From JAPKYZ01 sp033763835 (GTDB lineage Bacteria; Acidobacteriota; Terriglobia; Bryobacterales; Bryobacteraceae): 64,000 nucleotides of DNA. A model generated the notes under the pieces. It saw only the letters and a list, made by a program, of their open reading frames with translations, did no database searches and was not told the origin of the DNA. How positions within the stretch are numbered: the first letter of the stretch is position 1; the number at the start of each line of letters is the position of its first letter. The DNA lies in contig JANRJS010000013.1 of assembly GCA_033763835.1 (NCBI GenBank), positions 1-64,000 on the forward strand, written 5' to 3'. The translations under genes were made by a program, and so were the position numbers. Of this stretch, positions 22,348 through 31,222 are shown one piece after another.

Positions 22348-24684
22348 TCACGGTGCGGCCCGAATCAGCCACACTTCCGCAACAGCGAGTCCGCGCCCGG
22401 GACCTCGAATCCTCATGTCGGCGCGAAATGTGAGTTCCAACGTTCCGTCGGCGGTGGCCTCTGCGGGGATCGGAAACTCCAACGCCTGACCCCTAGCGGG
22501 GCGGTCCAGATAATCGTGCACGAGAATCCCTTCCGCTTCGAGCTTGAGCTTCGCCGCTGGCGTGCCAGGGGCGCCGACGTACACGCCATAGACCACACGA
22601 ACGCGATACGAGGCCTCCCGTGACAAGGCCTCATATCTCATCTTCAACGGATTCCCATTCAATGTCTCAGCCTGCGTCCATACAGAAGGCGGTAGCGCGG
22701 CCACAGGCGAGCCGCTTGAATCCGGGCCGTGCACATCCAGAAAGACTCCGCCGCTCAAGTAACCGGGATCTTTGTCATAGGTTACGGAGCGAACCAGATG
22801 GGGCTGATTAAACGGGTCGCCCAGGTCGTCATAGTGGCCGCCTAGTCCTGGATTTGTACGGTTCAAAGCCTCGTCGATTGCCTTTAGCCGCAACTGTTCA
22901 TCCGAAAGGGTCTGCCACTCCGCGATCTTTTTCCGCCAATAACCGTCACCCGCCAGCAGCACATCGACGGTATCCAGTGTTGCTCCGCGCATCGTTCCGA
23001 TCGCTCGATACTTCGAAACACTGGTCTGCATGCGGATGCTTTGGTAAAGCGCCTCAGCCAACTCTCCAATCCTTGCCCGGAGCGGCCCGTGCAGGGACGC
23101 CGTCGGCTTGCGTAAGATCTCGTCAGCCTGCGCCATTGCGGCCTGAGAGCCGAGCCTCCGGGATTCGCTTAGCCGGGCTACAGCCTCGTTTTCCCGCGCC
23201 TTTTCTTCGATCAAGCGCTTTTGGGTGTAAGCGTCCGAATAGGCGCGGTAGAGAGCCATTTGAAATCGCCAGTTTAGGAGATGTTGCGGTTCGGCTTCGC
23301 GTTCCAGGGCTTGCAGCTTAACGAGAGTTTGTGCAACTCGTCCGTTCACGGCCAACGGTCCGCGCCAGTTCGCTTCGAGATCCAGCATCGCTAAACCAAC
23401 GTCCGGTCCTAGACGATCCCCGAAGAAATAGCGGCCATACTGGCGTAAGGTTTCTTCCACCGGTTCTTCCGGGTTCCAGCCCTTCGCCAGCCATACGATC
23501 TTGTTTACGTCGTCGTTACAACCCTCCGAGTAGGCGATAAATCCCATCGCGGCATCGGCAAGGTGGTCGTGAATCAGCGCCATATCACGTGGCCTTGGAT
23601 TGATCGGTTCCCGCGCGGCCGTGAGGGCGAGCGCCGCATCCCAGTCCGGCACCGGATACTGGGCCAGCCGAGAGTGAGTAATGTCGGGATAGCGTCTGAC
23701 CTTGAACTGCGCCGGCAGTCGCTGCTTCAGCTCCCGAAGCGGCATCCTTCCTCCGGGACCGAAGCCTATGCCTGCCAGCCACGCGGGCTGGCGCTGCGTC
23801 TCGGCAACCATCTCATCCATCCACTCCGGCGAAAACTGATGTGGCCCGACGAATATTTGCAAGTTTGGATGAATCGCCCGCAGAGCCGCCGCCTGTTTCT
23901 CCAGAAAGGGGAACAAGACTCTAGGACGCGTGTGCCCGGGATCGCCGCCAGGCACGAAAATCGCGTCTACTCTCGGCAACTGGCTCAAGACCTCCGTCCA
24001 CTCTCGAATGGCCGCGTTTACCTGCGAGGGATCTTCATAGTTCTCATCTAGGGCGGGATACCAGACCCAAATCTCCAAGCCGTAGGAAGCTGCAGCCCGC
24101 GCAACATCGGCCATCATCTTCATGGGTGGAGCGGGAAAGTGAGGACTATCCGTGGCATCGTCCGATCGCGGCGGAATCAACTCGATCGCGTTCATCCCGA
24201 ATGCCACGAGGTCGCGAATATAGCGCTCCCACATGGCTAGATTCCATCCGTCATAGCTATTCGTTTTCGGCCTGTAGCCCATCTGGTGTCCGCGCAGCGG
24301 ATAGCGGGGAGAGGTTTCGATCGTCCATCCATCCGGGATCGAGATGCGGTCGCGTCCCCAAGACAACTCCCGCATGAAGCGTCCCACGCCGAACACAACC
24401 CCCCGGGCATCGTTTCCTTCGATCGAAACCCGATTGCCCCGCACGGACAACCGAAAGCCGTCGGTAGCGCCACGCCGCCGGTTCCCGATCAGGATTTCCG
24501 TCCGGCTCGAATTCTGCTTCGCATCCACTGGCCAAAGGATGCGGGTCCGGGCCGCCATTTCCTCCCGTAGCATCTGGACGGCTCGCTCCTCGATCGCGCC
24601 GTTCCCTTCGGCCGGCACAATCACCGCGTTGCGAAGGTCGAGCGCTAGGGCGCCGGACACCAGGAGGAATACGGGAGCGATCAT
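22348..24684 (-). CDS. Secreted glycoside hydrolase of the GH20/GH67/GH84-like superfamily (family uncertain)
   Basis: The 778-residue protein has a signal peptide (about 1-15). A zincin-like accessory domain follows (about 20-125; ERAVQMLREEMAART, GVVFGVGRFMREL), as seen in front of GH20, GH67 and GH84 catalytic barrels. The barrel begins at about 128 (SPRYPLRGHQMGYRPKTNSY) and includes FGMNAIELIPPRSDD and IWVWYPALDENYED; acidic residues here are candidate catalytic acids. A long helical region (about 440-620) and a C-terminal beta domain (about 640-778) close the protein. It is the last gene of the IclR-aldolase-receptor operon, 3 bp after the receptor. An alpha-glucuronidase-like or hexosaminidase-like role is possible; sequence alone does not decide. 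Confidence 0.7.
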   Translation of the reverse strand: MIAPVFLLVSGALALDLRNAVIVPAEGNGAIEERAVQMLREEMAARTRILWPVDAKQNSSRTEILIGNRRRGATDGFRLSVRGNRVSIEGNDARGVVFGVGRFMRELSWGRDRISIPDGWTIETSPRYPLRGHQMGYRPKTNSYDGWNLAMWERYIRDLVAFGMNAIELIPPRSDDATDSPHFPAPPMKMMADVARAAASYGLEIWVWYPALDENYEDPSQVNAAIREWTEVLSQLPRVDAIFVPGGDPGHTRPRVLFPFLEKQAAALRAIHPNLQIFVGPHQFSPEWMDEMVAETQRQPAWLAGIGFGPGGRMPLRELKQRLPAQFKVRRYPDITHSRLAQYPVPDWDAALALTAAREPINPRPRDMALIHDHLADAAMGFIAYSEGCNDDVNKIVWLAKGWNPEEPVEETLRQYGRYFFGDRLGPDVGLAMLDLEANWRGPLAVNGRVAQTLVKLQALEREAEPQHLLNWRFQMALYRAYSDAYTQKRLIEEKARENEAVARLSESRRLGSQAAMAQADEILRKPTASLHGPLRARIGELAEALYQSIRMQTSVSKYRAIGTMRGATLDTVDVLLAGDGYWRKKIAEWQTLSDEQLRLKAIDEALNRTNPGLGGHYDDLGDPFNQPHLVRSVTYDKDPGYLSGGVFLDVHGPDSSGSPVAALPPSVWTQAETLNGNPLKMRYEALSREASYRVRVVYGVYVGAPGTPAAKLKLEAEGILVHDYLDRPARGQALEFPIPAEATADGTLELTFRADMRIRGPGRGLAVAEVWLIRAAP

Positions 24685-24687
24685 AGG

Positions 24688-27660
24688 TCAGAAGTACAAC
24701 TTCAAAGCTAACTGCACCTCGCGGGCGGAATCGGCAATGGTGATTTGACCGAATAACGGATTGCTGAGCGTATTGACCGGGTTCGCGAATCGCGCGTGAT
24801 TAAAGGCGTTAAAGAACTCGGCGCGAAACTGCAGGCTGCGGCCTTCCTTGAAAAGGAAGTTTTTGAAGAGCGAGACATCCGCGTTCCAAACGCCCGGTCC
24901 GCGCGCTGTGTTGTAGCCGACATTGCCAAAGGTGCGGGATGCCGGGATAGAGTATGCGCCCCGATTCAGCCAGTTCTGGATCGTTTGTTCGGTTGGCGTC
25001 GAGGCGACTCCGGCGACGCGGTCGGGACGCTGCGATCCCGGAATCTGGTTGCCTCTTTGATCGCGTCCCAGAAGCACATTCACAGGCAGGCCGGATCGGA
25101 TCGTCGTGATGGTCTGGACCGTCCAACCATCCAGAAGCACCCTGCCGGCCGAGTTCGTTACCCTTTTGGCGAAAGGAAGCTCGTAGCTACCCGTGAACGT
25201 AAAGACATGACGAACGTCGAACTCTTTCGGACCCCTCGAAGCGGCGATATTATCCGGGTCCTGAATTACAGTTTGCCCGGCCGCATTCTGGTCGGCGGAA
25301 TGATATTGAAGAGTCTTCGAGAAAGTATAGTAGGCGTCCAAAGTTAGTCCGTTACCGAACCGGCGATTCAGGGAAAACTGAAGCCCTTGATAGGAACTGT
25401 TGCCCGCGTTCTCCATATGCAGCACTCCGCCGACCGACGGCGCCGGACGGCGTCCAAGGGCCGGATCGAACAAGTTCATATCCCGGAGCGCCATCATTTT
25501 GAGCCCCCGATTCGCGACGTAGCCTACCTGAGCGGAGAAGTTGCGGCCTAGCGCCTGTTGGACGACTAAGTTCCAATGCGCACTATACTCATCACGGCGG
25601 CGGGAGTCGAAAACGGAGCGGCCCAAGACCGCACTTGAACTGGCGGGGTTGTCAATGAAGCTTCTGGGGATCGGGAAGCTCATGCCGGGAAAGTCGGCTT
25701 GGGCGAAATCCGCAAGAAAGGGAATTGTGGGCCCGAGAAACGCCAGGTTGTATACAAAGACTGGTGAGATCGGAGTGTGGAAGAGACCGAAGCCGGAACG
25801 GATCACCGTTTTCTGATTTCCGAAGACGTCGAACGCGAGACCGACGCGCGGCGCGAAGTTATCGCGGTCCGGACGGTAAATCGGCTCTCCCGGCGCGTTG
25901 AAGGAGCCCAACGGATCGTCTACCGTATTGAATAAACGCCCCGCCACCTCTTTCATCACTGTGTAGTATTCCCAGCGAAGTCCGGCATTCAGCGTAAGCC
26001 GCCGATTCACCCGAAAGTCGTCCTGAATGAACAACCCGGTTTGCGTTTGTCGCAGACCGACGCCAGGATTACCGAAGACCACACGCACGCGTTCGGGCCG
26101 GTTGGCGAGTAGGCTGTTCAGGCTGGCAAAGATATGCGCTGGATTCTGCTGCTGGATTCGGCCGCTCTGGAGGCGCCGGATCTCGAATCCCGCTTTGAGT
26201 GTGTGTCTGCCGGTTACATGAGATATCGTGTCGAGAAACGTGTAGAGGTTGTTCGCAAAGCGAAGCCGGCTCTGGAAGTCGGCCGGCAAAACGCCGGTGA
26301 CCTCGACGCCTCCCGCGCCGCCGGGGAAAGTCGTGTTCAGCCGATCCAGGAAATTCCGGTTGTATCCGACGCGGAACTCGTTCACGGTGGACGCCGAGAC
26401 GACCCATGAATCCGCAAGTGTAATCACAGGGCTGCGCAGGGGGAAGATTTGTCTATTGGCGGGTACCAAACTGGGGACGCTTTGGTCGAAATGGTTATAG
26501 TTCCCGCGGATGAACGTGTTGTGTTTACCCCACAGATAGTCCAGCCGGCCCGTATAACTGTTTTCGTCATCGCGAAAGGCGTCCGTGCGGCGGTGCAGGC
26601 CGATGAGGGGGTTGGTAGTCGGATTAAACTGCGCCGGGTAAGCGTTCAGCGCGGGACGGAGCGGCTCGGGAACGCTTTGGCGCAGCTCTGGGGTCGGGAC
26701 GTTTCCCGTAATGATCTGTTCGCGGCGGAGACGTACGCCCTCGTAGCCGCCGAAGAAAAACAGCCGGTTTCGAACGATCGGACCGCCCAGGTTACCTCCG
26801 AACTGGTTGTGACGAAGCGGCGGCACGGGCCGGTCGGTAAGGAAAAAGTTCCTCGCATCCAGCGCATTGTTGCGAAGGAAGTGGAAGAGCACGCCGCGAA
26901 AGTCGTTGCCGCCGCTTTTGGTGACAATATTGACCGCGGCGCCCGAAGTCCGTCCGGTTTCCGCGCTGAAGGTGCTCGTCGTTACGCGAAATTCGCGTAT
27001 GCTCTCCACGCTTACGGTGTTGATAAGCGATAAGCCGCTGGCGTCTCCCGCCGTCGAGGTCTCGATGAACGAGGCGTCCGTGCCGTCCACGTTGAATGTG
27101 CTCGACCTGGCGCCGAGGCCGCCGAAGTGTACAGTCGTTCTTCCATTTAGTCCCCGGCCCTCAACAACGCCGGGCTGAAGCTCGATAAGCTGGACAAAAC
27201 TACGCCCGTTGAGTGGTAAGTCTGTGATCTTCTTGGTATCGATGACCACTCCGAGGTCGGTCGTGTCCGTTTTGATCAACGGCGTTTCGCTGGTCACCGA
27301 GATTGTTTCGTTGATCGAGCCGAGCTCCAGCTTGGCGTTTACGCGGATGCGATCGCCTGTCTGCAGCGTGATGCCTTTCCTCTCTTCGCGCCGAAATCCC
27401 TCTTTTTCTATGCGAACGGTGTAAGACCCGATGGGCAGCAACGGCGCTTCAAAGTATCCGGTCGCATTCGTCTGACTAAGCCGGTTCTCCCCGGTGCTCT
27501 CATTCACGACCGTGATCCGCACTCCTTCGATCGCAGCGCCGGACGGGTCCGTTATGTTGCCCAATAGGGTCGCGAGATTCACCTGGGCGCCGATCTGGAG
27601 ACCCAGGAATAGGATGCCGGTCAGAACGGCGGGTAAGGGTTTGATGAAGCGGCGTGGCAT
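24688..27660 (-). CDS. Oar-like TonB-dependent receptor
   Basis: The 990-residue protein has a signal peptide (ending about 26), a CarboxypepD_reg domain (about 28-110; VNLATLLGNITDPSGAAIEG), a plug region (about 120-235; VIDTKKITDLPLNGRSFVQL) and a large barrel ending LALKLYF with the terminal Phe. The LPLNGR motif is typical of acidobacterial Oar receptors. It lies between the DapA/NanA-type gene (9 bp upstream) and the glycosidase (3 bp downstream), so it is the outer-membrane uptake part of this catabolic operon, presumably under the IclR regulator at its head. The transported ligand is unknown. Confidence 0.92.
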   Translation of the reverse strand: MPRRFIKPLPAVLTGILFLGLQIGAQVNLATLLGNITDPSGAAIEGVRITVVNESTGENRLSQTNATGYFEAPLLPIGSYTVRIEKEGFRREERKGITLQTGDRIRVNAKLELGSINETISVTSETPLIKTDTTDLGVVIDTKKITDLPLNGRSFVQLIELQPGVVEGRGLNGRTTVHFGGLGARSSTFNVDGTDASFIETSTAGDASGLSLINTVSVESIREFRVTTSTFSAETGRTSGAAVNIVTKSGGNDFRGVLFHFLRNNALDARNFFLTDRPVPPLRHNQFGGNLGGPIVRNRLFFFGGYEGVRLRREQIITGNVPTPELRQSVPEPLRPALNAYPAQFNPTTNPLIGLHRRTDAFRDDENSYTGRLDYLWGKHNTFIRGNYNHFDQSVPSLVPANRQIFPLRSPVITLADSWVVSASTVNEFRVGYNRNFLDRLNTTFPGGAGGVEVTGVLPADFQSRLRFANNLYTFLDTISHVTGRHTLKAGFEIRRLQSGRIQQQNPAHIFASLNSLLANRPERVRVVFGNPGVGLRQTQTGLFIQDDFRVNRRLTLNAGLRWEYYTVMKEVAGRLFNTVDDPLGSFNAPGEPIYRPDRDNFAPRVGLAFDVFGNQKTVIRSGFGLFHTPISPVFVYNLAFLGPTIPFLADFAQADFPGMSFPIPRSFIDNPASSSAVLGRSVFDSRRRDEYSAHWNLVVQQALGRNFSAQVGYVANRGLKMMALRDMNLFDPALGRRPAPSVGGVLHMENAGNSSYQGLQFSLNRRFGNGLTLDAYYTFSKTLQYHSADQNAAGQTVIQDPDNIAASRGPKEFDVRHVFTFTGSYELPFAKRVTNSAGRVLLDGWTVQTITTIRSGLPVNVLLGRDQRGNQIPGSQRPDRVAGVASTPTEQTIQNWLNRGAYSIPASRTFGNVGYNTARGPGVWNADVSLFKNFLFKEGRSLQFRAEFFNAFNHARFANPVNTLSNPLFGQITIADSAREVQLALKLYF

Positions 27661-27669
27661 AGATACTCC

Positions 27670-28713
27670 TCAAGGTTGTTTCGCTAAGGAACCTGGTGGG
27701 CCTTGGCGTGCGGCAAGTTCGCTGCGTACTAAGGCGGTGTGCCTGTCGATCGCAGCCACTAACGGAAGCAAGCTGTCCGCCAGTGACCGATGTTCCGGTT
27801 CGGATAGTGTGGCGTGCGGTTCGGCCACTTCTGGATCACAGAGGCCAAAAATGGACAGGGCGCTCTTCATTCCTGGAATCAGGCCCGCCGGAAATCGGTA
27901 GCATTGGGCAACTACCTTCTCGATTAAGAGGGCGCTCCCCTTCGCGAGTTCGGTGAGGCCGTTTCGGTGAGCGAGATAAGCCGACGAGTAAAGGGCGGGG
28001 AAGAGATTCGCTCCACCCGTAACTCCGCCATGTGCACCATGAGCCAAAGCCGGAATCAGCAGTTCGTCCGGCCCTACGTAAAGCTTCAGCCCGCTGGCGT
28101 CAGCGGCGCACTGGGCAATTAATTCGAGATTTCCGGAACTATCCTTGACTCCCACGATCCTGTTGTCTTGCGCCAGACGCAGAATCTGGCGGGCCGAAAA
28201 GCTCGTCCGCGCGTGAGATGGAATGTTGTAGAGGACCGTCGGGAGAGGGCTGGACCGAATGAACCGCAGAACGTGGTCGGCCAGCGCGGATTCCGTTAAC
28301 GGATAGTAGAGCGAGCCGGCGTAAAAGGCCGCAATAGCGCCCGCCTCGGCGGCGGTGGTCGCGATACGCGTCGCCGTCTCGCTAGCGGTTGCGAGCACGC
28401 CCACCAGAAGAGGAACCCGGCTTCTAATGGCCTTCGCCGCCGCCTGGATAACCGCGATCTGATCGGTTTCGGTAAGGCCTGGCCCTTCTCCGGTGGTGCC
28501 CAGCATAAAGATCCCCGATACGCCGCCCGCGATCACATGGTCGATAAGCGGATACAACCTATCGGCATCCGGCCGGCCTTTGCGAAGGGGCGTTACCAAT
28601 GGCACGACGATCCCCCCGGGTAGAGGATGCGTCTGATTCCTCGCGTCCGACGTCCTTAGAGCGAGCGATGTGCCGCCACCCAATGATTCCGACAATCCGC
28701 CACCCATAGACAT
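27670..28713 (-). CDS. DapA/NanA-family class I aldolase
   Basis: The 347-residue TIM-barrel protein carries the family signatures: GGIVVPLVTPLRKGRPDADR near the N-terminus, GIFMLGTTGEGPGLT (substrate carboxylate loop), the conserved Tyr in VLYNIPSHAR and the Schiff-base Lys in IVGVKDSSGNLE. The family includes dihydrodipicolinate synthase, N-acetylneuraminate lyase and 2-keto-3-deoxy-sugar-acid aldolases. Location in an IclR-controlled operon with a receptor and glycosidase favours a sugar-acid aldolase or dehydratase over lysine biosynthesis. Start ATG 28713 is chosen; TTG 28728 and ATG 28707 are alternatives. The gene lies 67 bp after the IclR gene on the same strand. Confidence 0.88.
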   Translation of the reverse strand: MSMGGGLSESLGGGTSLALRTSDARNQTHPLPGGIVVPLVTPLRKGRPDADRLYPLIDHVIAGGVSGIFMLGTTGEGPGLTETDQIAVIQAAAKAIRSRVPLLVGVLATASETATRIATTAAEAGAIAAFYAGSLYYPLTESALADHVLRFIRSSPLPTVLYNIPSHARTSFSARQILRLAQDNRIVGVKDSSGNLELIAQCAADASGLKLYVGPDELLIPALAHGAHGGVTGGANLFPALYSSAYLAHRNGLTELAKGSALLIEKVVAQCYRFPAGLIPGMKSALSIFGLCDPEVAEPHATLSEPEHRSLADSLLPLVAAIDRHTALVRSELAARQGPPGSLAKQP

Positions 28714-28780
28714 TCCACCGAAGCGCAATTGGGATTTTATGCGCGAATGCCGGAGAATGCAACAAAAAACGAAATGCGTT

Positions 28781-29617
28781 CTATTTTTTGTTCAAAGCGG
28801 GGAACATGCGTTCCTCCACGGCCGCCGCGGCGCCGCGTAACTTCGCGATGAACTGCTCCAGCCCCTGACCTTCGGGAACTCGCGGTTTGAGAAAAGAAAC
28901 GCTGATCGCTCCGAAAGCCAGACCGTTCGGCTGACGAAGCGGCACGCCAAAACAACAGCCGCCGATCGCGTTCTCCTCGGCATCGGTCGCGTAGCCTCGC
29001 TTTGCGGTAACCGCAAGTTCCGCGGATAGTGCGAGAGGGTCGACGATCGTATGCTGCGTGAATCGATGGAGGCCATAGCAACGAAGCAGTTGCTCGCGCT
29101 TCTCGACGGTCTGAAACGCCATGATGGATTTACCCAAGGAACTGGCGTTCGGCGGCAAGATCCGGCCGACGACGTTTCCGACGCTGACGGTTTCCGGGCT
29201 GTCCATCATCGCGACGACCTCCATGTGATTTTCGAACAGGTAGGCGAGGGATACGCATTCGCGATAGCTCATGCTCAGGTCGCGCATCGGCTCCTTGGCG
29301 GCTCCGACCAGTGTCTTCAGGGAAGAGATTGGGAGCAGGGGTCCGACATGTCCGGTCAGACGATAAGCGCCGCCCGAAGACTCCACTAAGCCGGTGGATT
29401 CGAGAGACCGCAGCAGCCGGTAGGTCGAACTTTTTACCAGGCCCACAGCGTCCGCGATTTCCTGCAAGGTCAGCCAGTTCTCCGCACAGCGAACGAGTTC
29501 CAACGCCTCGAAGGCCTTTAGAACGGCCCGCGTGGAGGGATCGCGATCCGGCTTGACGGCTCGGGCTACCCTTCTTGGAGACGAAGGCCTGCCGTCCGGT
29601 GGTTTAGACCGGGGCAT
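28781..29617 (-). CDS. IclR-family transcriptional regulator
   Basis: From ATG 29617 the protein has 278 residues. The N-terminal winged helix lies at about 30-90 (VLKAFEALELVRCAENWLTL, EIADAVGLVKSSTYRLLRSL) and the effector-binding GAF-like IclR domain at about 105-265 (ILPPNASSLGKSIMAF; GYATDAEENAIGGCCFGVPL). IclR proteins usually repress catabolic genes for organic or sugar acids and release DNA on binding the metabolite. It heads the operon with the aldolase, Oar receptor and glycosidase and is divergent from the sulfatase remnant. A palindrome typical of IclR operators sits 3 bp upstream of its start. Confidence 0.93.
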   Translation of the reverse strand: MPRSKPPDGRPSSPRRVARAVKPDRDPSTRAVLKAFEALELVRCAENWLTLQEIADAVGLVKSSTYRLLRSLESTGLVESSGGAYRLTGHVGPLLPISSLKTLVGAAKEPMRDLSMSYRECVSLAYLFENHMEVVAMMDSPETVSVGNVVGRILPPNASSLGKSIMAFQTVEKREQLLRCYGLHRFTQHTIVDPLALSAELAVTAKRGYATDAEENAIGGCCFGVPLRQPNGLAFGAISVSFLKPRVPEGQGLEQFIAKLRGAAAAVEERMFPALNKK

Positions 29618-29620
29618 AAT

Positions 29621-29634
29621 TGAAACACATTTCA
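29621..29634. promoter_or_regulatory. Probable IclR operator
   Basis: TGAAACACATTTCA is a perfect inverted repeat (TGAAA/TTTCA with a 4-bp spacer) resembling the TGGAAATnATTTCCA pattern known for IclR-family operators. It lies between the IclR start and the divergent sulfatase and overlaps TTGAAA (29620-29625), a possible -35 element. A TACAAT -10-like hexamer follows at a long 19-bp spacing. Confidence 0.5.
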
Positions 29635-29660
29635 CAATACACGATACAATTCATCACGCC

Positions 29661-31122
29661 ATGTCTCATTCGTCTAACTCCGCTAGCATATCGCGGCGAC
29701 GGTTTCTTGGTTCCCTGGCAGGCGCCTCCGCGTTCGCTTCAGATTCCTCCCGTCCCAACATTCTGCTCATTCTGGCGGACGACTTGGGCTACGGCGATCT
29801 TAAGTGCTACAACCCTTCGTCCAAGATCGCTACGCCGCATCTGGATCGGCTCTCCCGCGAAGGAGTTCGCTTTACGGATGCCCACAGTCCTTCCTCGGTG
29901 TGCACGCCCACGCGCTATGGGTTATTGACGGGCCGCTACTGTTGGCGCACTTCCTTGAAGCGCGGCGTCCTGTGGGGTTATTCGCCGTGTCTCCTCGAAT
30001 CCGGCCGTCTGACGATTGCGTCGATGCTGAGAGAGAAGGGTTACCGGACGGCGGCGATCGGCAAATGGCACCTCGGCTTTCAGACCGGCGAGCGTGTCGA
30101 CTACACCAAGCCACTCCGGCCCGGCCCACTCGACTTCGGATTCGACTCATTCTTTGGTATCCCGGCATCCTTGGACATGGAGCCCTACGTTTGGGTGGAA
30201 GATGATCGCGTAGTGGCGCAGGCCATCGGGCGGATCCCGGAGCGGCTAGAGAACCGGGGCGTGTTTTGGAGGGAGGGGCCGATCGCGCCGGGATTTCGCC
30301 ATACCGATGTGCTGCCGGAATTGGTCCGCCGAGCGTGCGGGTTTCTCCGCCGGGAAGCTGGTCGCCGGGATCGGTCGCCTTTCTTCGCTTATTTGCCTCT
30401 CACCTCGCCTCACCCCTTGGTTGCCCACCCGGGACTTTCTCCGCGCCTCCAAGGCGGGCGAGTATGGGGGCTTCGTTTCGATGACCGATAGCGCAATCGG
30501 AACCGTGCTCCAAACCCTCAAGCGACATGAACTCGACCGGAACACCGTCGTCGTCGTGACTAGCGACAATGGCGCCCATTGGCTTCCGGAGGAAATTGCG
30601 AAATGGGGCCACCGCGCGAATGCCGACCTCCGTGGACAAAAGGCGGACATCCACGAAGGCGGTCACCGCGTGCCTTTACTGGTGCGATGGCCAGGAAAAA
30701 CTCAAGCGGGGAGGGTCGAGCGAACGCTGACTTGCCTGACCGATCTTTACGCGACATTCGCGGATGTGGTCAAGGCTTCGCCGGGGCAAGGTGGCGAAGA
30801 CAGCCGGTCGATCTTGCCGGCGATCCTGGGCCAACCGGCGCCGGATCTCCGCGATCGAGCCATCGTCCACCATTCTTTGCATGGCCATTTTGCGATCCGC
30901 AAAGGTAAGTGGAAGCTGCAGCCACAGTTAGGATCCGGTGGCTTCACCGAACCGATTGAGCTTCGCAGCGTGGAAGGAGGGTCTCCCGGTGAACTGTTTG
31001 ACCTGGAGAGCGATCCGGCCGAACGGCGTAATGTCTGGGCGCAGTATCCCGAGGTGGTCCGGGAACTCGGTTCGTTGCTCGACACCTATCGTCGGCAGAA
31101 TCACAGTCGCCAGGGGGCCTGA
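29661..31122 (+). pseudogene. Frameshifted secreted arylsulfatase (S1 family)
   Basis: From ATG 29661 the sequence encodes a Tat-type leader (SRRRFLG), the sulfatase opening NILLILADDLGYGD and the formylglycine motif C81-T-P-T-R. The frame is lost near 30408-30420, where family members continue PHTPWLPT; the remainder (WLPTRDFLRASKAGEYGGFV, VVVTSDNGAHWLP, GELFDLESDPAERRN) continues in the next frame to 31122. A 2-base loss (or one extra base) at CCTCACCCCTTGG explains it. All other sulfatase parts are present, so the damage is recent or a sequencing error. If read through, it would be a periplasmic sulfatase under IclR control. Confidence 0.85.
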
Positions 31123-31222
31123 AATGCGCCCGCGCATGGCGTTTCCCGGCCTTCGAGAGGAGCTTCATTGTTTTTGCCGCAAAGAATAGGCTTAAGCAAT
31201 ATCAACGGCTATGCCGCTTCGC

